NCBI GenBank assembly: GCA_014904985.1
Contig: MU129002.1
Coordinates: 61,567-125,566, forward strand
Direction of reading: 5' to 3'
Length of the DNA: 64,000 nucleotides
From: Hydnum rufescens UP504
Taxonomy: Eukaryota > Basidiomycota > Agaricomycetes > Cantharellales > Hydnaceae
Shown: in pieces, positions 21,861 through 33,745 of the stretch
Layout of the letters: every line of letters begins with the position of its first letter
Position numbering within the stretch: the stretch's first letter is position 1
Position numbers and translations under genes: made by a program
Notes under the pieces: generated by a model
Told to the model about the DNA's origin: nothing
What the model saw: only the letters and a program-made list of their open reading frames with translations
Databases searched by the model: none

Positions 21861-21939
21861 CTATGAAATGTCCTCTTATTAGTTCTATAAGTACCCTCAC
21901 TGACTTGGGGACTTAGAGAATATTATTGGATGGTATGAT

Positions 21940-22378
21940 GGTAGGGGGTATGGGGGTATGGTGTATGGGGTGTGTGGGGTGTGTGGGGTGTGTATGGGTG
22001 GTATGAGGTGTGTATGGGTGGTATGGGGGTTAGGAGGGGGTATGGGGTATGGGATAGGAGGATATCATGGTTATGGTATGGTATGGTATGGGGTTAGGTG
22101 GGTATGGGATGGAATGGATGGTATGGTATGGTATGGGGTTGGGTGGGTATGGGGGTATGGGATGGAATGGATGGTATGGTATGGGGTTGGGTGTGTATGG
22201 GGTATGGGATGGGGATATCATGGTTATGGTATGGTATGGAATGGATGGTGTAGATGGTATGGGTGGTATGGATGGTATGGATGGTATGGTATGGGGTTAG
22301 GTAGGTGGTTAGGTAGTTGGGGGTTGGGGGGTTGGAGGTTGGAGGTTGGATGGTTGGAGGTTGGATGGTTGGAGGTTT
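21940..22378. repeat. G-rich GGTATGG minisatellite with T-tract
   Basis: Irregular GGTATGG/GGATGG/GGTTGG units cover about 430 bp, followed by a run of 12-13 T. The plus strand is extremely purine/G+T-biased. Long frames across it are repeats, not genes. Confidence 0.9.
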
Positions 22379-22569
22379 TTTTTTTTTTGAACATTACAAA
22401 AAAGACTTGTGTCTGGGAAAGTATTTTTCATTTTTCTCCACAACTAAGGCACCTACACAGGTTCTGTCACCACCACCATACTCAGGGGGACCAGGGCTAC
22501 AATTAATTTTATGCTTACATAATCATAAAAAAGCGGATATTATAGCACTAATTGGAGGTTGGGTCATAG

Positions 22570-22765
22570 GGTGGTGCTAGCCTAGTGGTTAAAAGGCACC
22601 TTGAGTCTGATTACAAATTCCTGTTATGGGGATGCAGGTTCAAATCCCACCAAATGCAACATTTCTTTTGAAGCATTAGGGGCTGTGTCTGATGTATCAG
22701 ACCATGGTACCTTACCCCACTGGTAACTTACAGGCTGAATGTATTAATTAAAGGTGGTACCATAA
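22570..22765 (+). repeat. tRNA-headed SINE-like repeat (copy 2)
   Basis: The A box TAGCCTAGTGG (22578-22588) and B box GGTTCAAATCC (22637-22647) match the RNA polymerase III consensus. About 48 bases separate them, as in tRNAs with a long variable arm. The tail is the same as in copy 1. The acceptor ends do not pair well, so I favour a tRNA-derived SINE over a working tRNA gene. Confidence 0.75.
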
Positions 22766-22849
22766 GAAGGGAACTCACCATTCATCCCAACAATTGGTAG
22801 AGAGTTGTCAGAGGCCTTATGACTCCCAGAAACACATACAAAGGACTTC

Positions 22850-25800
22850 AACCCAAGCACAAACAAGTACCTCATGGATGCCATCATGAATAAAGACAGC
22901 CTTTCAGTGCAATACCTCCATGAAACTTGGAAATCATCCTCCACAGTATCAGGAAATCAGCTTGAAGACAACCTTGTACACATTTATAATGAACTAAAGC
23001 CAAACCTTGTCAATAAATCTCCTGAAAAAGCAGAAAACTTCAGCTATCATATTGGCCAAGTCATCAGGAATGCCAGGAAAATGAAATACAAGACTGTGGA
23101 TAAGAAGAAGAATCCAATACCCTTGGGAGTCATTTGAAAACCAGTCATTCATCTTCCCTACAAAAATCTTCTGCCAATAACACCTCTAGTACTTCCCACA
23201 CATCCTCCTAGCCTAAAAGACTTCCAATACACCAAGAAACTCACCCCAGAGTGCATTAAAAAGATAATTGAGAATATCCCTAATGACTTCCTTTTGGAAG
23301 AAGAACTGGATTTACTGCTCTATGTGGTTGCTCAAAGGGAAAGAGGTCTTGCATTCGACGAATCTGAATGAGGAATCTTTAAGACAGAATATTTCCCAGA
23401 TTATGTTATGGAAACAGTCCCTCACATTCCATGGGAACTGCCTCCAATTCATCCACCAAGAGCTATTGTTTCAACACTTATCAAAATGATTAAAGATCAA
23501 TTGGCAGCTGGAAAATACGAAACATCATGGTCCTCTTATCATTCCCAAATGTTCGCTGTAGCAAAACCTAAAGGAGGCATTCGAATAGTCCATGATTTGC
23601 AACCCTAAATGCGGTTTCCATAAAAGACTCAGGATTACCACCAAACATCAATGATTTCGCAGACAGCTTTGTAGGACACTCAGTCTATATTGTTGCAGAT
23701 CTCTATGCAGGATATGATGGATGATGACTAGCAGAAGAATCCCAGGAACTCACAACAAGCAATTCACCACTGGGACCTGTAAAGCTCACAACATTACCCC
23801 AAGGATACACAAACTCTATGCAAGAATTCATGAAAACAGTTACACACATGATTAGACCTATGATTCCAGACAAAGCTGAAGCCTTCATGGATGATGTAGC
23901 TGGAAAAGGGCCAAAAACGTAGTACAATGATGAACCAATACCCAAAAACCCAAAGATTCAACATTATATATGGGAATTCGCTCAGGTTGTTGATGAATTA
24001 TTCACCACCTTCATTGAAGCCAGATGTACAGCCTCTGGATCAAAACTTGTACTTGCTACACCACTTATACATATTGTGGGAAATGTTTGTTCTATGGAAG
24101 GAAGAAGACCCCATCATGGAATCATCACAAAAATAAAGAACTGGCCTTGCCCAACAAATGTGACACAGGTCCGTGGATTCCTAGGAACAGTTGGAGTTGC
24201 TCGAAACTGGATTTGGTAATTTGCCAAGATAGCCAAACCTCTCACATTACTCACCAAGAAAACTCCCAATGAATTTGGATGGAATGATCAAGCTGAGGAA
24301 GCCATGAATCAACTAAAAGAAGCCTCCACAGACCTTCCAGCTTGAAAATCCTTGAACATTGACATAGCCAGAGTATTAAAAGAAGACAAATGAACCTCTG
24401 ATTATGGCCTTGTGACACTTGCAGTGGACAGCTCCATCATTGCAGTAGGCTTGATCGAATATCAAACCCTGGAAGATGGATGTCATCCCATTGTCTTTGG
24501 ATCAGTAACCAACAATGAAGCTGAAACCAAGTATTCCCAGCCACAAATTGAATTAAAGGGGCTATTTAAGCACTCAAAGCCCAAAGAAATGACCTCTGGG
24601 GAATCCATTTCAAAGTGGAAGTTGATGCCAAATTTCTAAAGCAAACTATCAACACACCAGGATTACCAAATGCGGCTATGTCATGATGGATTTCATATAT
24701 TCAGCTGTTTGATTTTGAATTATCCCATGTTCCAGCAACAAAACACCAAGGTCCAGATGGATTATCCAGATGCCCAGCACATGAGAATGACTCAGTCAAC
24801 TCAGAAGATGAACTAGAACCAGATGAACCAGGCCATTTTATTACTGGGCCATGATCTCTTGAAAAATATGAACACTGGATCTTGCACAGTTCCTCAGCAT
24901 CCACAACAAAAATCAAAAGGGAATCCTATGAAGACATCATGGAATTCAGGCAAAATAACACAATACCCTCAATCAGGACACAAGAAAATGCAACTAGGAA
25001 TGGAGGATTTGTAGCTCTTTCATATCAAGCTCATTCAATAGTTCAAAAAGATTTCAGGACACTCTCCCAGCACTCACAGTCTCAACACTCACAGTCTCAA
25101 CACCCAGAAACTGACTCAGAAATCAAAGAACATCCCCACAAAATCAAGGATTCTGATGGAAAAGACTATTGGGAAAGAATTCAATTCTATTTAAAGCATT
25201 TAAAAATACCCCCAGGAGTCAAGAACACCAAAACATTCATTCAGGCCACCAAGCACTATTTTATGTATCAAGGAACCCTGTGGAGAAGACCTAGAAATGG
25301 CCAATTGCCATTGAAAGTTGTTAAAAACCTGGATGATCGAGCCTGCTTATGTAAAGCAGCACATGACAAATCAGGTCACCATGGACAAGACCCAACTTTC
25401 AAGAAATTATCCAATAGATTCTTTTGGCCAAACATGCTATCCTATGTAGCCTGGTATTGCCAGACATGCCATGAATGCCAATTAAGATCCACAACCCAAC
25501 CAAAAATCACTTTGAGCCCAACCTATGTTAACACTATATTATGTAAATTTAATATGGATACAGTCCACATGCTGGTATCTAACAGATTCATATATTGTGG
25601 ATCTCTGGGATGATCTCTCCAGATGGCTGGAAGCAAAAATGTTATATAAGGCCTCAAGTAAAAACATTGCCTGGTTTCTATTTGAGGATGTCATGTGCCG
25701 GTTCGGCTGCATATTACAAATCACAATGGACAATGGTACAGAATTTGACAGATTAGTCCAAACAATGGTGGATGAATATAATGTTCCAATTGTCTGAGCT

Positions 25801-26990
25801 GCACCTTATCACCTGGAAGCAAATGGTATGATAGAATGTGGGCACAGGACTTGGATAAATTCACTATTTGTTGCATGCAAAGGAAACCCAAGTAAATGGT
25901 CAAACTATTTTTATTCATGCATGTGGGCAGACCGGGTAACAGTAAAATGAATGACCAGCCACACCCCCTATTACCTACTCTATGGAGTAAATCACATGTT
26001 TCCATTCAACATTACAGACGCATCATGGTACACATTAAAATGGGGAACAATCCAAACCATGGAAGAATTATTAGGAATCTGTGGGATCCAATTGGTGCAT
26101 AGAGACGAAGATATTCAAGCCACCTCAAATGACGTCCTTCAAGCAATAATCCGAAGTGCCCAAGATTATGCCAGACGAAATGAAAATATGTTGGTAGATG
26201 GAAATTATCAAGGAGGTACAATTGTTCTAGTATTCAATTCTGTATTACAAATGCAACATGGAGGAAAAGGGGAAATATGGTGGATTGGACAATACTGAGT
26301 TCAGCATCACCATCCCCATGGATCCTATCAACTAGCAGAATTAGATGGAACCCCAATCAATGGAATATTCACCAGAAACTGCTTAAAGAAATACCATATG
26401 CATGACCAAATAGCCACAACAGACATTGCCAGCAACAAGTTCCACAGCACCACAGACCATAATTTAAATCAAAATAATGTAGCAAAATACACAAAAATCA
26501 CAGACCAAGCTGTGATATATGAAGGAGAAACAAAAATAACAAAACAACTCTTCCCAGTATCACTCAGACTGGAAAATCAATTGAGAACCTACCTTTGGCC
26601 ACTGCCAAGAGCTACAGATTCATGGGGCTATTGGGAAAATAAAATTGTGGAGTGGAAATGAAGGAATCTTCTCCAAGAAATCCTAGGGAGCCCCTTGGAG
26701 GAGTCCCAGATCACTGAATCCGCTTATGAATCCTCTGAAGAATGTCCATAAAAAGAAAAATCTATTCTCAAAAAAGGAAATCCCTGAAACAATCTCTACA
26801 AGCTGCATCACAAGACTACAACTAAAACTATAGATCTTAGACGACCCTATAAACATGGGGCCAAAAGAAATTTCGAATTGACACCCTGGAGCCATGAAAT
26901 GTTGAGTCATGGAAAGTGCCGGAATTTGAAAAACTGTTACCAGTCTATGATGAAAAACCTACTGCCACATCAAAAATCAACACCCCACCT
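22850..26990 (+). pseudogene. Element M pol: gypsy RT, RNase H and integrase
   Basis: This is a near full-length Ty3/gypsy pol. The lead-in (22874-23400) is followed by RT with VAKPKGGIRIVHDLQP, VADLYAGYDG (about 23690), LPQGYTNSM (about 23795) and the catalytic AFMDDVA (about 23880). RNase H has VDSSIIAVGL, NNEAETKYSQPQIELKG and VEVDAKF. The integrase zinc finger reads HDKSGHHG..CQTCHEC (about 25365-25475), and the core has MDTVHM, DNGTEFDRL and AAPYHLEANGMIECGH. There are a few frameshifts (for example near 23607 and 24840). Most stops are TGA at Arg positions. A basic tail extends to about 26990. No gag is visible upstream; the left end meets a SINE-like repeat. It is non-functional. Confidence 0.88.
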
Positions 26991-27231
26991 CTTCTGATCC
27001 CTCCTGTGTTGCAGCAATGTGATCCTCCGCATCTCTGAATCCCTACTCAAGCTTAAGTTATGAAATATAGATCTCTGGCAACCCTTCCTTCTTATTTTTT
27101 TTCGGTATCTATTGTTCCATGTGTACACTCAACAGCTCTACCAAATCGCCCCAGACAACGTCCATATTATGACAAGGAAACATATGGGCAACATCTGACA
27201 CAAGTGTGGGGTAGGCCCAACAACTATACCA

Positions 27232-28690
27232 GTGACACAAAAACTAATGAGCCATACCTCAGCACTCCATCTGCATCTATCGCACACTTCTCCAAATCAC
27301 ACTTCTCCACCATGTCCAACTCTGCTCGCTTCGACTCGACCACATCTTCCACTCAAGGCTATGTATTTGAATATATCCACACGCCTGCCCCTTCTCCTGC
27401 TTTATCTACGATGTCTGCTGGTCCCAAGACCGATGAAGATCTGGTTTTCGTTTCACTCATCAAAAAAGAAGAAAATAAAACTAGCGAGATATGACCAAAG
27501 TATGATTTGCAAACAAACCTCAAAACTGACACAAAACCAGGGTTTCTGGCCAAATTCTGTGAATACTTCAGATGCCATTGTCAAACAGTACAATAACGAT
27601 GAATCCTCCAAGGTCAACCAACTTGTGGGTCTCAGTTTCCAACACACACTTGATCCCCACCTCACATTACACCCCTTCATCAATAACTTCTACCCACAGA
27701 CATGGATCCCTCTTAACCTGCCTCCTCTCAGCACTGTTCAGATGCCTCTTCCTATATTGCAAAATATTGCCCTGTCAAATCAAAACATGAAGGAAGAGAA
27801 CGCCAAGCAACCTACAACCCTGACTGCACAGCAACTCTGGGAAATCTTCGACTCCTCCACAGAACCCTCCACCAGATCGACCCGCTCATCATTCCACCTC
27901 TCTTATTCCTTCCCCTCCACATCCCCCTTGCACACCACAAAACTTCCACAAGTGCCCAATCAGTATTCCACAGCCCGGCAAGAACAGCAACTCATACTGA
28001 GCATGGCCCTCTTATCACCAAGCCATCATTGATCGTGAACGGAAGACCGCTCAAAAGTTAGAAGAAGTATGAAAGAACTATGAGATACAGCGAAGTGAAG
28101 ATATAAAATGCCACATGGATCTTCTAGACCAGCTGAGTCACATGATCATGAATCATAATCTGCAAATGGACTCTCTCACACCCCCATTGTCTCTTCTTTT
28201 GGCCACCCTGCACCAATGAGAAGCTGACCTGAACACAAAAGCTGATGTTCTCAATAAATGTGACCTCAAGCTTCTCTGTGATGAATACTACATATCTGCC
28301 TGGTGAGATTGCCTTCTTTATCCATCCATGTACCTTCACACTTTGCAAGTTGACAGTCTCACCTGTATTTTTATCCAGGCTGCCGACATAATATGACAAG
28401 AACATCATATGGGTACACCCTATTCCACCTGCATTCTTCATCAATGCATTGCACCTGCTCTCTCTCAGCTATCAGCCTCACTTTCTACCTCGCACAACAT
28501 GGCCCCTGCTATCATGACCAACGACTGCGCATCAACTTACTATATGGTATGTGTCTGAGATATCCAGTATGACCTTCAAAATAAAGAATGGGATGTGTTC
28601 AAAGATACCATGACTGAATTTGAGCTTAAGGAACTACCATCCAATCCCAGGATTGAAATTGTTTCGGATGACAACTTGAGCGGCTGGTAG
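27232..28690 (+). pseudogene. Element M post-pol ORF 1, unknown function
   Basis: The 27232-28032 stretch (266 codons) is Pro/Ser/Thr-rich with TLTAQQLWEIFDSSTEPS near its end. After a frame change near 28005 it continues to 28690 with a helical, well-formed segment: IIDRERKTAQKLEEV, HMDLLDQLSHMIMNHNLQM, DLNTKADVLNKCDLKLL and NKEWDVFKDTMTEFELKEL. Interruptions in the second part are TGA at Arg-compatible positions. The composition resembles a structural or Gag-like protein, but a gag would be expected upstream of pol. It may be an extra ORF of element M or the gag of a second, abutting element. I recognise no domain. Confidence 0.45.
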
Positions 28691-29353
28691 CCCATTGTGA
28701 CATCTAAAGCTCTCCCAATCCTCTCTATCCCTCACCCAACTCAAATCCCCAATCATCACTGTCCTCTCTCTTCATTAAACAAAAAATATGTGCTCACCCC
28801 AATGTACCATGTCTCTCACCTGAAAAGAAAACCCCTCTCTCAGCTTTCCTTTTTCTCTCCATGTAACCATGTCGCCTAAAGGCAAATCAATGTTCCCTAT
28901 TCTCTCAAAAATTCTCTAAGCCTGAAGGCTCTCTTATTTACTTGAATCTTTTAAAAACTAACCTCACCTGATATGTGAACTTGTGAACTTGTGAACTTGT
29001 CAAAAAAAAAAAAAAATTTCAATCAAAATCAAAAGAAAAGTCAAAATAAAGAAACACAGTCATAACCTGTAAGAAGAAACAAAGTTATGACAAAGAAACA
29101 AAGACATAACCTGTAAAAACCAAAAATCCACAAGTCCATAACAATAAAACCACCCTAATCAGAAGACTTTCAACTTAAACCAGTAAACAGAAACAATTGT
29201 CAATTAATCAAAATTTCCCCGAACCTGAACCTGAACCTGAAACTGAACCGAGTGCCCTGAAAATCTGAAGGTCCTCTCAAGTCTAGATCATCTCAAATCC
29301 ATTCATAAAAAGCACTTCTCACACAAAATCCTCTTTCCTCATCCCATCCACTG
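28691..29353. other. AT-rich spacer with short repeats
   Basis: Contains three GTGAACTT repeats, an A-tract near 29003-29016, AACATAACCTGTAA-type repeats and a CCTGAACCTGAA run (about 29223-29245). A pyrimidine-rich stretch opens it. I see no gene. Confidence 0.6.
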
Positions 29354-29790
29354 ACTCTAAAAGAACGTATGTCAAAAACAACACAACTTGGATAAATGCT
29401 TACCTAAAAAGGGGTAGAACACCATTGAATATGCCTACCAACATACTCACCAATGGCATTTCTGAAACTCACATGGAACTCCCATCCAACCTTGACAACA
29501 TATACATCCTGGATGATATGACAGGATATATGATTTTCTTCATACAGCATGTCAGGGACTGAAATGACCCAATCCTAAATCTTCACATCAGATGAAGGGG
29601 TTACTTTTGCCCCAACACAACAACCACGATCCAAACATATATGATTGCCCACCTCGAATCATATTGCGTAACTCGAGAATACTCCAATGACTCTGATTTT
29701 CATGTAAAGGTGCAGATAAGGATGGCTGTATATGGGAATGTTGATAGAGTGATGGTCTACCTTCCTACATTCACCCACCATCCTCCTGAA
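29354..29790 (+). pseudogene. Element M post-pol ORF 2, unknown function
   Basis: About 145 codons with two TGA at Arg positions: WINAYLKRGRTPLNMP, NLDNIYILDDMTGYMIFFI, then HLESYCVTREYSNDSDFHV and YGNVDRVMVYLPTFTHHPPE. The last ~70 codons recur on the minus strand at about 57040-56830, with matching reading frame, in the second copy of element M. Retention in two copies argues it is a real element gene. I do not recognise the family. Confidence 0.45.
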
Positions 29791-30112
29791 TAAACGTCAT
29801 CATCATTGAATCACCTCTAAAAATAAAAATCTTCCTCCATCACGAAAATGCCAGGCAAATGAAAAACACCAAAAATGGAAAAAGGGGAACATAAACAGCA
29901 GATCTGGTCATGTGTTAAAGACAAATAACTGGATACAAAAGTCATCAAAAAATGCAGACTAAATGCCTTCATCTTCAAATCTAAAAACTCCCCACTACAA
30001 CCTTGAAGAGCCATGAACTTGAACAGTATGTGAAAACCACGACCATTAAGGACATTCATTAAACACATTCAGGAGCCTAGATGATATCAAGAACTCAGGC
30101 AATAATTCGAAT

Positions 30113-32702
30113 TTGAATGCCAATCAAATTCCTCTCTCATGTCAGGACTTTGCAATGATGGAAGAAACTGAAATTGGCCTTGGAGCCTTTGTGACCAACT
30201 GCAACTCGCACTATCTGGCACTACATGTAGGAGAATTTGGCATTGTGGAAGATAAAAACATCCAGTATCAGAAAACGCGAAATCACACCACTCCCAGCCT
30301 TTGGATGATCACATGACCAATTACGAGATTAATTACGGCTACATGCAGAAATTGAATTTGTTCTATAACTCTGTCAGTTTTGATCGGAGAGGTACGCCCA
30401 TATGACGCTTAGAAAGCTATGATTCACACCTTTCGAATGGTACCAAACACAAGTCGAACGGACCAAAACTGCACTCTCCAGGTCAATTTTACTACCAAAA
30501 TCCGGGATTTCCAGTAAAAAACGAATTTCTCTGTCAGTTCACATTCAATCCTTTCGGAACAACTGCGCTAGAAAGATATAAAAACTCGGCATCCAACGGT
30601 ACCAAGCACGTGAAGAAGAGATCAAAACTGAGCTCTACAGAATGATATTACTATCAGAATCAACACCCATCAGTAAAAAATGAATTTCTCTGTCAGTTTA
30701 CACCGGATCTGCTCGGAACCACCGCACCCAGAAAGCTGTTAAAAATCCGCATCTAATGATACCAAGAACGTCTATTATGGATGCAAACTGCTGTTTCTGC
30801 ATCAAATCCCATCCCATGCACTTGTCCCCATTATCAACCAACAACAAAACACCTTAACCACTGGACTATGCTCAAATTAATCTCCAAAACCTGGAGATAT
30901 CCTTTCATTTCACCTCCAGAATGCTCCACATGGTCAGTGACCACATGCTCCAAGCATTCCACATGCTCAGCAAATTGGTGACATCACCCCTCCTCATGAT
31001 TCCTTTTGTTCTCTTTATGAATGACATCACTATGACATCATCCCTCATGATTCCTTTTGTTCTCCTTATGCATGACTCAGCTATGACTGCATTATGACAT
31101 CATCTTGTTATTTTTCTTTTGTTCTCACCTATGATTCACATATGACTCACCCATGGGGGAGTCATATTTCTTAAACACAGCCACCTTCAGAAAGGTATAA
31201 AAGCTGGTAGATTTCCTGTATCCCCACACAATAATCTCCTCTCTGGAAATCATCACTGTCAACCACTGTCAACTTTTCTGCTTGCCTCTAAAGAACAGTA
31301 TATCTATAAGCCATCTGGAGCTAAGTCATCTTCAAGGTTGTTGAGACAAAGCCACTGGTAGCCCTCTACACGAATCACTAAAGCCAAGGATAGTTGCAGG
31401 ACCTAAGGTTAGAGTTGCTGGACATCCAAGGAAAAGTAAGCATAATGAAATACGTATCAGGTTCTGAAGAAAGAAGAATGAAACATACTAACAAGACTAA
31501 CCAAGCACTGACCAGTCTATAACCCACAGATATCTGCATTTTGACCAGGAGAATGTAAACAAGAATACACAAATATCAGTAAACAGACCAACACAACACG
31601 AACAATGTATAAGCCTTTCCACAAGCATCCCAGATGTATAAGCCTTTCCATAAGCATCCTACATGACATATAAACCTTTCTACAAGCATCCCCTACATAT
31701 AAGCCTTTCTACAAGCATCCCAAATGATATATCATTGACTACAGCTAGTCCATATCCCTTCCTATTCTCCACTGAACACCATACACATCTTGCAGAGTGT
31801 GATCAACCATTGAAGCAAACCAGCCCAATGAATAACAACAGAAATACAGTCTCCCATCTACACACTGGCTGAACCAGATTTTGATTTGACAGTCATCGGA
31901 GCTCCCAACCCTTCTTCTATAGCATATTCTATCCTGACATTGATAACGACACCGATCAGTTCTATGATGCCTACTTAAGCCAAATCTGAATCAGGGACTT
32001 TAGTTCAGATGGTTGCCTTTTCGTTTGAATCCACCTCATCCTCATAGTATTTGGTGAAATGGAGGACAAGTGCCCAGACCCATACTTCACCCACATAATC
32101 CCCATTGCTGTTTGATTCTCTTCAAAATAAAACACTGCCTCTGCCTGCCTCCTGATGACATTGACGTATGAGAAGATGACAGCAAAGGATGAATGAAAAT
32201 GACCCTGCACATCAATGAAGGAATTTGAACCCACAAAAAACCTAAGCAAGATTAAATGGACACATGATTATTGATCTGTGGATGCAAAAGTGACATAAAA
32301 GCAAATTGAATGACTATCCTCAAGGCACAAATCAAAAAGTGTTCACCATGCCATTGGAATTTCACATGATTATATATCAGCAATTCAATTACCCATACCC
32401 AGAACCATTCACCCATCTCAAACCCCACACAATTATCTGCTATTATCCAAATCCCCAAGTTGCATATGACAGCGTTATAAAGACAAAAAGGGTCAACTGG
32501 ACAACGTACAAGTTCAGAGAACTGCATAACAATTGACCCTTGTTATGCCATGATCTTGAAATCGAATTTGGTCTTCTCCATGTTCCAGAAAACATGTCTG
32601 TGCCCCATCGAACCTTCTCCACAGATGCTCTCAACCTCCACCTAAACAATGCCATTCAAAGTGGGTATTCGCTTAAAAATCCTAGGATAATACAAAGGAA
32701 AA
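30113..32702 (+). pseudogene. Element M post-pol ORF 3 region, split by a solo LTR
   Basis: Coding-like sequence (30113-30243) ends HVGEFG. After LTR-A it resumes at 31926 with FYPDIDNDTDQFYDAYL in the same frame once the insert and one GCAT are removed. It then carries TGA-type stops to about 32100. A second open stretch, 32306-32536, continues past a TGA to 32700 and contains HMIIYQQFNYPYPEPFTHL and PENMSVPHRTFSTDALNL. That part is matched by the minus-strand frame 54350-53976. Function is unknown; the conservation between copies is the main support. Confidence 0.5.
30244..31921 (+). repeat. LTR-A solo insertion with GCAT target duplication
   Basis: 1678 bp, TGTGG..TTCTATA, flanked by GCAT at 30240-30243 and 31922-31925. 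The uninterrupted target is seen in the minus-strand copy of element M, so this is a clean insertion. Without an internal region it is a solo LTR or a short non-autonomous element. It belongs to the subfamily with GATTCACATATGACTCACCC upstream of the TATA box. Confidence 0.9.
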
Positions 32703-33046
32703 ACTATTAAAAATGCAGATATTAAAGATCCTTACCCAACAATAAGTGACTTCTATCACCAAATGTGAAATGTTGTGGGAGGAATAACTGGCTAGTATTT
32801 GAAAACATGAGTTTGGATGTGCTCTGACCTTAGACCTCAATCAATGATCTGTTAGAGTGTTTAGGACAACCTTATCTTGCTACAGCCCAAAGATATCAAG
32901 GAAACTCAGTTGAAATAACTCCATTTGATGAACAAAATAAAAAGTTTTCTACATGTCAAAAAATATGCTTATGTAACCAAGATTTGTAATCAAAAACCCG
33001 GACTCAAAAGTATGACAAAGCTATTTGTATGACTAAGCAAAAGATA
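32703..33046. other. Unassigned stretch before the Gag-protease element
   Basis: About 280 bp here have no counterpart in the minus-strand copy of element M. Fragments read coding-like in several frames. It may be a remnant of another insertion. No feature is recognised. Confidence 0.4.
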
Positions 33047-33602
33047 TGACTCAGCCTGATTTAGTCGTCCAAATGTCCCACAACTGCGCCATTCCAAACA
33101 TTGCACAGACTTTGGCACAGAAAAGTACACAGACATCCAAAAATACATATAAAGAATTGAATTTTGTAGTTTTAGGTAGCTTTTAGATAAGACTCCCCTC
33201 AAAATAAAGTAGTTACAGATGAGAAATTCAAGTGGCCAAGTAACTGAAAGGCATACTCAGAGCAACAACAAGAAGTTGTAGATAGTTGTAGGACCCTCAG
33301 TGTAGGTGTGCTAGATGTCTAAGCTCTGAATCATATGATAATAGGTTCAAGCCCATAAAAGTTTAAAATCAGAAATAGCTTCTAAGTTTCAATTTGACAA
33401 TTGTGATACAAGTAGTCCAGCTAGAGTCAGAAACATTACGTCATATCAGAGTCATCCATATCATTTCTATACCTAGTAAGCCAATCAACCCATTGAGACT
33501 AACCTGAGCCCCTCCCATACCCTTTCATTCCCAATCCCTATAACCTTAGCCAACATCTGGTGGTGTTAGTAATTTCTGCAGAGTGATAAAGCATCTTCTA
33601 CA
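33047..33602 (+). repeat. 5' LTR of the Gag-protease element
   Basis: Contains the conserved GATAGTTGTAGGACCC motif (33281-33322), followed by GGTTCAAGCCC (about 33343), a B-box-like word. It also carries the last ~45 codons of the polyprotein frame because the coding region overlaps the LTR. It ends CTTCTACA. Confidence 0.82.
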
Positions 33603-33745
33603 AGTGGTGGTCCTTACAGGGGGTATCAATTCAAAACTCAGTCAACCTTTTGTCAACTAGAACCTCTAGAATATTCCAGAACCTATCCTCCATTTCCTTC
33701 CTTCCAAACACACTCCAAGTACACTCTTAGACTCACACACCTACT

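Noticed and set aside
21958..22506. Long Gly/Met/Trp/Tyr-rich frames
   Set aside because: They are translations of the GGTATGG minisatellite in several frames, not genes.
22571..22660. A functional tRNA gene
   Set aside because: The A and B boxes are good, but the acceptor and anticodon stems pair poorly, and an inverted sister copy shares a non-tRNA tail.
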